Below, in pieces: positions 55,830-64,000 of a DNA stretch of 64,000 bases; within the stretch, counting starts at the first letter, position 1; each line of letters begins with the position of its first letter. The stretch lies in contig JADNYV010000003.1 in the NCBI GenBank assembly GCA_015501055.1, positions 620,001 through 684,000 of the forward strand. Reading direction: 5' to 3'. The position numbers and the translations under genes are program-made. Under the pieces are notes generated by a model, which was not told the origin of the DNA, ran no database searches, and saw nothing but the letters and a program-made list of their open reading frames with translations. This stretch comes from Mucidula mucida. Taxonomy: Eukaryota > Basidiomycota > Agaricomycetes > Agaricales > Physalacriaceae.

Positions 55830-58235
55830 GTGCACTCCCGTCAACGACCTTTACATGAACGACCTCTAAACCGCAGCATTCTCGAGTGGGACGAGCAGAC
55901 AGTCTCCGACTGGCTCAGTACCCTTGGATATCCTCAATATGAGCCTCAAATAAAGGGTATATCCCTCGCGCCCTGTCCAGCCCTGTCCTCACCGCTTTCC
56001 ACACAGAACACAGGATTTCCGGCGACATTCTCTGCATGATGGACGCGGAAACCCTCAAGAGCGTCGGCATCGCCACTATCGGCCAGCGCCTTCACATTCT
56101 CAAGTCGGTCTACATGATAAAACTCGCTCACAATGTCCCGTTGGAGCCTGACGACTATGTACCGCCTTGTACGTCCCCACCTTGTCCTATACTTGCCGTT
56201 ACTTGATAAAGGTCCAGCGGAAGTCGAAGGAAGATCAGAGTCTATCACGGTGGAGAAACTGCATGCGACAGTTAAAGACCAAGGCCCGTCCATTAATGAT
56301 ATCCTCCCAATCCTCCTCCTGAACTGTACCCCCCAGCCGAGCGTCTACGAATACTTGAAGAGGAGAACAGAATAATCAACAACACCCTTCAATCATTTCT
56401 TGATGACTATAACAGTTTGAGGACGTCCCTCGGCGGATCCGTACGTCGCGCGCCGCCATCATTCCTTGTTCACGTCTCACATTCCACATCAGCCTCAACC
56501 ACAAGACGATAACGCAACTCTACGGCGCCAGCCATCATTCAAATGGGCGCAATATGTCAAACCTACAAAGTCCCCAACCAAGCCTGATCTTGACACTCCC
56601 CAAGCTTCACCCCAGCAATTAGAGCCCGATGTCACCGCGTACAATCGTCAGACCCCTCAACCTCAGCCCTCTTCATCATCGGCCCCAACGGAGAAACGTC
56701 GCAATCCCTCTACTGAAGCGCCTAGTCCTGCACCCAAGCCGTCTCGACAAGACAGCTCCGACAATTTCCAGCGTTTCAAAGTCAGCCTGGAGGATCCAAC
56801 GCACAAGGTTCTCCCCGCTGCCTTAAAGAAGTATAAGATCAACAATGATAACTGGGAGGATTATGCCATGTTTATCTGCTTCGGCGCCGCTGGTTTGCAT
56901 TATTTATATCCTCTGCCTATCATTGCGGTGCTTCTGACGCTCAACCAGGTAACCGGATAGAACGCTGTCTCAGCTACGACGAGAAACCACTTCTGCTCTT
57001 CCAGAAACTCAAAGATGCCAAGAAGAATCCAGTGTTCATGTTGAAGCACATCAAGGACATCCGATCACCTATTGTTGTCGCTCAGCAAAAGGCCGCTGCA
57101 CGCAAAGCTTCATCAATCATGAGCAACGACGGCAATGCACCCGCGACAAACGCTAAACCCTCCCGACCTATCACACGACCGCCTCGTCTAGAAGTTCAGG
57201 ACCTCTCTTTGACAGCACCATCATTACCTACGGGCTTGAGTCCGCAACCAGGCTGGCCGGACTTGGGGATCGCATCGCCCTCAATTGAACATCAACCTGA
57301 CGGGCTTCTTGCTCCACATTCGGCTACCACCCAAGGAACCGCTAGTCCTGCCATGTCCGGGAGCACATTGGCAGCGAGCACAAACGGACACGATGCCAAA
57401 GGTCGCAACGAATCCTCCGAGAACAATCCTCATAGTGGCCGCGAAATTCTTTCATCCGGTGTTTCGTATGCCGTTGCGATATATCCCTACATGGCCGAAC
57501 AAGAAGACGAGTTTGACGTGGTTGTGTTCGTTTATTCACGCCCATCTCGCGATTTGATGCTAACACCCTTTTTTTAGTGGGGACACATTCGTCATCATCT
57601 CTCGTGCAAGAGGCTGGTGGGTCGTTCAGAGGGATCCATCGGGTTCTGGTGTTCTAGACCCCGACACGAGTAAACATGGATGGGTACCAGCTGGGTGTCT
57701 GCTGGAAACCAATGTGCCAGTAGCCTCAGCTATAGCAGAAGCGAATGCTGCGAAAGGGCCCTCGCCGACCACTCCTGTTTCGAAGACTCCTATATTGCCT
57801 TTGAGCATCATATCAACGAGTTTTCCAGGCATAGCGTTGACGGACTACAAGAAGAAGGGAGAGGAGGAGCTGGATTTGCACACGGACGATCTCTTGCGGG
57901 TGTTCAAACGATATAACCATTGGTCATATGTGCGTGTTGTCACTCTGGTCTTGTGTCTTTAAGCTTGATTTGTTCGTCAGGCTGTCAAGGAGGACGGGGG
58001 AGACCGTGGATGGGTGCCGGTATGTCAATGTCACTTGTGGTGCTATGCTTGTGTCTTAACGTCTTGGTAGTCATGGTTCATTGGCAAGGTCGTAACGCCG
58101 AATGGGGGAACGCCACCGACGCCGAGTGCTCCCAATCCGACTAGCTCTATATCTCTAGACGACGGTACCAATCAGCCGTCGCCCATGTCGTCTGCATTCC
58201 CTCCTGTGGCGCGCTCAGCAACTGCGGTGATATAA
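55830..58235 (+). CDS. ubc2: SAM-RA-SH3-SH3 adaptor, Ubc2/Ste50 type
   Basis: Scaffold that links Ras/heterotrimeric G protein signals to the pheromone-type MAP kinase cascade. SAM domain (ILEWDEQTVSDWLSTLGY..LHILKSVYMIKL), coiled coil (RLRILEEENRIINNTLQ), Ras-association domain (FKVSLEDPTHKVLPAALKKY..DEKPLLLFQKL), then two SH3 domains (SYAVAIYPYMAEQEDEFDV..HGWVPAGCLLE and DYKKKGEEELDLHTDDLLRV..RGWVPSWFIGK). Exons: ?-55956, 56007-56168, 56212-56283, 56337-56440, 56493-56892, 56949-57525, 57578-57929, 57981-58019 and 58071-58235. The start is unresolved: the frame has no ATG between 55800 and the SAM domain, so a first exon may lie upstream, inside the divergent neighbour's leader. The intron 56284-56336 seems to need a weak GC donor. 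Double SH3 tails mark the basidiomycete form. Confidence 0.88.
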
Positions 58236-58608
58236 CACCACTCTTTGGGTCTCGGGTTTTTGGTTTGGTTTGATTTTCTTTATCTCGATTCACGTCTACA
58301 TTGCTGTCCTTTGCCACATATTTGCTCACCTACCTACATTGTATTTTATACCGTGCAGTCTCCCTCATCATTGTCGGCCGCGTCCGAATCGTCAGTCGTT
58401 CTATTATGCCATTTTTATCATCTGTTCGCCTTCATCTTGCCATTTTCGCCACTCGTGAGTTTAACACTGGAGAATAAATGTACAACAGTGCTTGTTTCAT
58501 CGGGACATTGATTTATTCAGACACAGTAAGCGATACAGAGTACGTAGTGATACATCACGAAACATGGACAGAGTAGATTAGAAGGAAGTTGTGTATAAAC
58601 GGTCTGAA
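58236..58608. other. Convergent 3' region, adaptor / DnaJ gene
   Basis: About 370 T-rich bases between convergent stops, presumably both 3' untranslated regions. No gene recognised. Confidence 0.45.
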
Positions 58609-59970
58609 TCAGTAGCGGTGATGCTTTCCTTGAGCGTCATATTTATCGGCAGCTTCGTACTTGGGAGGTGGATCATAAGTCACAGAGGTGGACCGGTCTG
58701 TGACTTGTATCAGAAACAGGTATCAAGGTAGGGCTCGTAGCTTACGATGACGGTGCTGCCTCTGAGAACTTGAACTTCCTAAATTTGTATCAGTATTACA
58801 GTGCATGAGATCGAATATTTTGAGTAATACCGGCGTTAGCTACATTGGAACCCCACGGAGTAGCAGTGGGTGTTGGGGCAGGAGGTTGAGTAGTGGTAGG
58901 TGCGGGAGGCGGTAAATATCGTTGAGTGGAAGTATTCACGTTACCGTTAGTGATGCGGTCTCCCGATGGTGGCGCTTGTTTGACACCATTAATTCTGTAC
59001 GACTTAGTGCCATCTGGGTATGTCTTTGTGACATGTTCGTTGCCCTGTTGAATGCTGTGAGAGATCTCATAGAAGATAGTTGAAGAACGCTTTACATTGG
59101 CATCAATTCGTTTATGAATGGTCTGCGTGCCTTTGTTCGTGCTAACGGAATACATACTTTCACTCTGCCATTGGCCATTTCTCCCGTCGAAATTCGCCGA
59201 CCCGTGGTAAACGGTGCTGGCTGTAGGCCGATCTAACAGGGACCTACTAGACATGAACGGATCCGAAAATGGATCGTGGGGTGTAGGAAAGAGATTGAAC
59301 GGATCGGAGAACAGACTACGAGAATGAAGATTACTGCGGAAAGGAGAAGGGAAGGGTGTTGTTGTAGAAAACGCGTTTCTCTCGAATTCGCGGAAGAATT
59401 CCTCAAACAACTGGAATGGATCCGTGAAGGCAAATCGAGGAAATGAAGAGAAGGAATCATGAGCGTGGTGGAAACGAGGATCAGGCGTGCTGCGATAGCG
59501 CGATTGGCTGTGGCGGCGTGCCCCACTGCTAGCATACGCCCTTCCCCTGCTTGGTTCCTCTACAGTAATCGGAGCAGGATATACTCCGTGCAGATCAAAG
59601 ATCTATGGGAGACAATAAGAGGATATCATCGCAAAGGAACATAGAAACACACTCTCCGCTTTTCTGGATCAACCAAAACTTCGTAAGCATTATTGATCTG
59701 GAAGTGTAGCGCGTGAGCCTCGACACACTTGTTGCTTGAAATGGCACGAACCAAACGGAACTGTTCAGCAGATCGAGTCTTTTGCTCCGGTGTTGCAGGT
59801 GGGGAAAGTCGGTCAGGATGAGTTTCCAACGCCAGCTTCCTGTAAGCCCGCTTCACTACATGAGAAGCACTGAGTGAGAAGTCACCGGATACTACAGAAG
59901 TGAGGTACTCACCTTCGTCTGTGGTCGCGGAAGAAGGGATATTGAGCACTTGGTATAGATTGGTTGCCAT
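58609..59970 (-). CDS. DnaJ (Hsp40) co-chaperone, DNAJB6-like
   Basis: J-domain protein that stimulates Hsp70 ATPase. The N-terminus MATNLYQVLNIPSSATTDE leads to helix II RAYRKLALETHPDR with the HPD motif, and INNAYEVLVDPEKRR closes the J domain at about residue 70. A Phe/Ser/Pro-rich region (DPFQLFEEFFREFERN, SDPFNLFPTPHDPF) and a beta-rich stretch (GNEHVTKTYPDGTKSYRING) follow, as in DNAJB6-type proteins. Exons: 59970-59913, 59855-59752, 59697-59653, 59602-59097, 59045-58831, 58778-58746 and 58703-58609, giving 351 residues ending GKHHRY. No signal peptide or zinc finger: a cytosolic/nuclear type. Confidence 0.88.
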
Positions 59971-60113
59971 CTCAGGAGATGGTGGTGGTAAGTGAACAAG
60001 ACGATGGGATGCTGTTAAGATTCACGCCGCCACTGACACCTATGACGACATCCTGCCGGCATTCGAATTTTCTTGAATCTCGGACGTCGGACCGGACCAA
60101 TCCTTTTTCTTCA
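59971..60113. promoter_or_regulatory. Short bidirectional promoter, DnaJ / IPI3
   Basis: Only 143 bases separate the divergent ATG codons of a chaperone gene and a ribosome-assembly gene, so both must share this control region. A CT-rich tract (CCTTTTTCTTC) lies just before the IPI3 ATG. Confidence 0.65.
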
Positions 60114-61933
60114 ATGCAGCTGCATGAAACGATATTCTGCGCGACTGCCGCGTTGCCTGGCTCATCGTCTGGCCCAGGCGCGGTTTTCCTACATGACATA
60201 CAAACGGGCAATTCATTGGCCTCCTTCAAGCAAACAAATGCTGGCACACACTGCGTCTCCGTAGTAGAATCTGTGAATTCCCAAGGAGGCTTTTTCTTGG
60301 CTGCACAACCAGACAAGTCGCTTCTCAACGTGTACAACTTCCAAAAGGTGTTTTCGATCGTTATCTCTGCCTTCACAAGTTAATTGAATCAGGATCAAAT
60401 CAGTCTCAAAATTGTGTTGCCAGAAAAGTTGACTTGTATCGAGTTGGATCATAAAGGCGATTTTGCAGCCGGTGGGACAGCCAGCGGACGGGTTTATTTA
60501 TGGGAGGTAATCAGTTTACCTACTTCGTTCTCCTTTTTCAACATTCAATCAATAGGTCTCATCTGGTATACTGTTCCACGCCTGGGATGCCCATTATCGT
60601 GAGGTTACGGCGCTTCGCTTTACACACGATGGCGCAGCCCTCATTTCGGGCAGCAAAGACTCTGGAGTTGCTGTATGGTCTCTCGCAAGGTTGGTTTTCT
60701 CTCATCGTGCAAAGTCAACCCACGAAACTGCCGCAACAGATTGTTGGATGACGATCTACAAAATGATCTTCCTCTTCCTTACTGCGCGTTCTCCGACCAT
60801 ACGCTTGCTATAAAAGATATCACATGTGGTGTCGGAACCTTTCCGTCCTGTAGAATATCAACAGCGTCTATAGATCATTCAGTCAAGGTTAGTAGTCCAA
60901 GTATATCTGCTTTCATCACGCTCTAACGCGCACATTACAGCTCTGGGATCTCTCGTCCAAATCGCTATTGACCACGTTTCAGTTCCCAAAACCGATATCC
61001 TGCCTAGCATGGGATTTTACAGAGCGCCTCTTCTTTGCAGCGTCTTCCGACGGTTCGATACACCAAATGAATCTCTTCCGGCAGCGGGAGAACAAAAACA
61101 ATGGACGCCAGTTAGAAGCAATCGGCGGGGCTGGCGTAACTGACACCATCCGCCTGGATGATGAGGGGTATATTCCTTCCAATAGACGGCTGATATCTGT
61201 TGGGTAAGCACTTCCTTCGAGCTACGCATGAAGCGCTAACGTTTCCTTCAAGACAAGAAGTTACTTGTTTATCGATATCGCTCACATCTTCCCTACTTCT
61301 CGTAGGCACTTCTTCTGGGTCAATCAATATCTACGATATTGCTTCTCATCAACTCTTGAGAACTATCACTGCCCATAAAGGATTTTCAATAACCCATCTT
61401 CAGACTATGCTTAAACCTCCAGACTTGGTTGGCCACATCAGTCTGAGTCTGAGCTTGGGTGCATCATCCGACGCTCGAGATGTCATTCCTGTCAAACCGG
61501 TGCTCCCTTTTCAACGGATGCGAGATCCTAAAACGCGCGAAATGCATGAAGTGTCTGTGCTCCTCCCTGCTCGGGGATCGGTCTGTTTCATTCTGACTGC
61601 CGAAAGGTCTCGACCTGACATGATTTGCAGCTCTACGACGAAGAGGAATCATTCTATTCAACTTCTTTGTTCCTCCGTGACCACGAGTTTTTCGTAGGAC
61701 CGTCGTCTCAGTCGGATTCCGTGCAGGACACAGGCTCTTTGCGCACTCGCGTTGCGGACCTTGAAGCTGAGGTTCAGCAGCTCCGTGTGCAACTCGGGAA
61801 GGCGAAAGGGATTAACGACACAATGTGGGACACCGTCGTGCAGCGTGTCGTGGGGCAGGAGAAAACAAAATCCGCTGATGACAGCATTCCTCCTTGTGAC
61901 CGTCCGCGAAAGCGTGTTCGGGCGAACGAATGA
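60114..61933 (+). CDS. IPI3: Pre-rRNA processing protein IPI3 (WDR18-like)
   Basis: WD40 subunit of the Rix1 complex needed for ITS2 processing and late 60S assembly in the nucleus. Seven exons: 60114-60347, 60393-60506, 60556-60689, 60740-60887, 60941-61203, 61253-61580 and 61631-61933, giving 507 residues. WD-type segments: FAAGGTASGRVYLWEV, ALRFTHDGAALISGSKDSG, STASIDHSVKLWDLS, LFFAASSDGSIHQMNL, LVGTSSGSINIYDI. The C-terminus has the family's coiled coil (LRTRVADLEAEVQQLRVQL) followed by NDTMWDTVVQRV, then a basic tail RPRKRVRANE. Start chosen at the ATG preceding QLHETIFCATA. Confidence 0.9.
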
Positions 61934-62879
61934 TTTACAGCTTCCTATGGCTCGATGCTTATTTCTTGGTCAGAGTTCATCAGTCTAACGTTGACTAAAT
62001 GTCATTGACAAGATCGGACGGAAACGGAGGCTGGACGCGGGCATGAATCATATCCCGAGCATCTCTCGAGCTTCACATTCAGAGTAATTTATCCCCTGTT
62101 TTGATGTCCGTACACTACGCATTGAACAGAACAAAGTGACGCCTCCTCCGCTGTTGCGTGCATACGGTCTACAGATGATTTATTGGCAAGTGTGGCACCT
62201 CGAAGATTTCGCGAACTCTTGCCGGTCACCATCAAGACTTTTTAATGATGCAATCTTTACTCCTTCTGAGCAGACGGGTTTGTCTACTGTGTGGGCTCTT
62301 GCGGAAGTGTGTTATCGTCCCTGCAGTGAATGGTATTTTTGTGCGGGTGGGCCTGCAGAGACATCAGTCATGGATTGTCATTTAATGAACACAACATCGA
62401 GAGCATCACTGAAAACCATCTCCATATATCATAAACTGATTGTGGCGCCGAGCGCTGAAGACCCGCACGCAAAGTGGTTTAGATCGACGGTGTGGTTAGA
62501 AAACGCGTTGCGTCTCGTCGAGTCTCAATATACAGTCCTCGACACGTACTTGATTTCATGATACATAGTAGATGGGAATAGGACCACACATACGGATGTT
62601 GGATACACGATGTAACGTCAAAAGGTTCCTTTCGCATGTTACACTTCAAGTAAGATGCTGTCGTAGTGGCAGAAGAACACATGATCAGCACAGAATTAGG
62701 ATACGGCAATGACAAGCAGGGAACCGGTCCCAAATATAAGTTTACAGGTAGCGATTGTATGATACAGTGTCGTAAGTGTTCTTGAGTTCGAAAGACGGAC
62801 AGAGCCCACATAGGCCTAGGCAAAATTAGTTCGACTGGCCAAGAGCACAATTACGTAGGAAAACTCACAAAGAACCTCG
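61934..62879. other. Intergenic, no supported gene
   Basis: About 950 bases downstream of IPI3. A 141-codon open frame at 62136-62561 starts with GTG and has no family signature or intron continuity; it is left out. The rest is presumably 3' sequence of IPI3 and of the right-edge gene. Confidence 0.45.
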
Positions 62880-64000
62880 TCACCGCAACATTCTCAACTT
62901 CGCAATAACATCTTGCATGTTATCCCTGTTCCATTCACCGCTCCAGCCCTGGCGGCGTTCTTTCCTAGCCGCCTTACTCATACCATCGTAGACTTCGATA
63001 AAGGCATCAGAGTCCGTCGTCCTAGTACTATGTAGAAACGGCGTCTCGGGGCGGGAGGGTTGTAGAAGGAATGCGCTCGACATGGAAGGATTCGGCGTGT
63101 GTCCTGGCGTGTTACGAATTAGAGTTGGCGCGGGAGATAAGGTGATATTTGGCTCATCCACCGCCGTGACGACAATCTCGTTGTCGCTAGACCGATGGCT
63201 GAGCATGATCGGTGACGGAAGACCAAATGAAATTGGCGAAGGTGGTTCATCGTCGGATAGACCTGCCGGCACATGGAAAACAACCTCGGATGTCGTGGAA
63301 TCGCGATACGGTAAACGCTCGTGACGGTCCATGGTTGTTGAAAGTGGTACCTCGCCAGTAGATTCCCCGGAAATGACATATGGGAGAACAAAAGATGATT
63401 TAGAATCAACAGAGCTCGACTGATGGTGGGATGAAGTTCCGTGCGAAGTGGACCAGTCACCGCGGGAATGACCAGCGGGGAAAGAATCCGCCTGCGGGTA
63501 ATTAGCGTCTTCGTCTGGGTGCTTCGGGGAATGAAACCACGAGATGCTCTCCCGCCGTCTCGGGTGATGGGGATTCGTAGACGGCGGTGCACGTACAAGC
63601 CATGGCTCTACACCACTGCGTGGCGAGTCGGGAGAGGGAGCAGTCTTGGGCCTGGAGAAGTTCCTTGTAGAATGCGCTAAACTAGGATTAGAAGGGGAGG
63701 TAGTGGGTCGCGATGGCGGCGTAGGAGCGCCGAGAACAAGTTCGGCAGGAATGTTCTCGCCAAGCATACGCGTAGCCTTGTCGAGCTGACGAAGTCGCCT
63801 CTGCAATGATGAGGTGGAAGTGGGTGTATCGGGTGGGGATGAGGGCGTAACGTGCATTTTCTCAAGCGCAACAGCAGCGGACGGTTTCCGGCGGAGGCTG
63901 ATGCTACTGACGCATTGCAGAAGCGGGCCGAGAGAGAGCGATGAACGCGATCTATTCTGATTTGGGGAATAGGAGACACTCGAGGAGGGTGAGTGTGACG
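62880..64000 (-). CDS. Ser/Pro-rich protein of unknown function, 5' end outside window
   Basis: The frame ending at 62880 stays open past an internal Met (63857) to the right edge, reading SHSPSSSVSYSPNQNRS and QCVSSISLRRKPSAAVALEK before MHVTPSSPPDT, so the gene very likely continues beyond 64000. It is disordered and Ser/Pro/Thr-rich throughout, with one possible helix RRLRQLDKATRMLGENIPAEL near the start and a charged C-terminus (MSKAARKERRQGW..AKLRMLR). No intron is seen in 1.1 kb. I recognise no family. Confidence 0.7.
   Translation of the reverse strand, partial: SHSPSSSVSYSPNQNRSRSSLSLGPLLQCVSSISLRRKPSAAVALEKMHVTPSSPPDTPTSTSSLQRRLRQLDKATRMLGENIPAELVLGAPTPPSRPTTSPSNPSLAHSTRNFSRPKTAPSPDSPRSGVEPWLVRAPPSTNPHHPRRRESISWFHSPKHPDEDANYPQADSFPAGHSRGDWSTSHGTSSHHQSSSVDSKSSFVLPYVISGESTGEVPLSTTMDRHERLPYRDSTTSEVVFHVPAGLSDDEPPSPISFGLPSPIMLSHRSSDNEIVVTAVDEPNITLSPAPTLIRNTPGHTPNPSMSSAFLLQPSRPETPFLHSTRTTDSDAFIEVYDGMSKAARKERRQGWSGEWNRDNMQDVIAKLRMLR

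Noticed and set aside
62136..62561. A 141-codon plus-strand ORF
   Set aside because: Starts with GTG, has no recognisable motif and no splice continuity; insufficient to call a gene.

Overview
This window is nuclear DNA from a filamentous basidiomycete, most likely an Agaricomycete. The evidence is dense intron-rich genes with introns almost all 42-60 nt long, basidiomycete-type proteins (Rho3, a SAM-RA-SH3-SH3 adaptor of the Ustilago Ubc2 kind, AUR1, an Argonaute with a complete slicer tetrad), and very little intergenic space. I read about 20 protein genes, one decayed gene and a few weak ORFs. I found no rRNA, tRNA, transposon, CRISPR array or viral sequence. Coordinates come from hand splicing. 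For clathrin, Argonaute, CDK1, Rho3, GH47, IPI3, DnaJ, CCCH-Smr, LYC1 and CorA the summed exons are divisible by three; for CorA that includes a tentative first exon.

Layout. 0.6-2.2 kb: an unrecognised conserved-looking protein (+). 2.7-4.5 kb: an ArsB/CitM-type permease (-), divergent from a CorA-like metal transporter (+, 5.1-7.3). 7.8-14.0 kb: clathrin heavy chain (+). 14.6-15.7 kb: a broken aldo/keto reductase. 16.0-19.3 kb: a Zn2Cys6 transcription factor (-). 20.5-25.4 kb (-): a weak ORF, a coiled-coil protein and a CUE/CCCH/Smr protein. 25.9-28.7 kb (+): Rho3 GTPase and CDK1. 29.1-36.2 kb (-): Argonaute and a GH47 alpha-mannosidase. 36.4-39.1 kb (+): tRNA m5C methyltransferase (TRM4/NSUN2). 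39.3-41.1 kb (-): a Ybp/ALF4/glomulin-type protein, head to head with an MSC2/ZnT5-like zinc transporter (+, 41.1-44.4). 44.4-51.4 kb (+): a LYC1-like acetyltransferase and a Mus7/MMS22-like repair protein. 51.5-55.8 kb (-): IPC synthase AUR1 and an unrecognised Ser/Pro-rich protein. 55.8-58.2 kb (+): the Ubc2/Ste50 adaptor. 58.6-62 kb: a divergent DnaJ/IPI3 pair. 62.9-64 kb (-): a Ser-rich protein running off the right edge.

These are mostly housekeeping and cell-biology genes without an operon-like or biosynthetic-cluster logic. The unusual signals are in gene structure: a 2-nt micro-exon in the CorA gene, a 6-nt micro-exon in CDK1, at least five to six GC-AG introns needed to keep conserved frames, and about eight places in five genes where a conserved frame is broken by exactly one missing base and never by an extra one. 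The last pattern looks more like assembly error than biology and should be checked before any of those genes is called a pseudogene.
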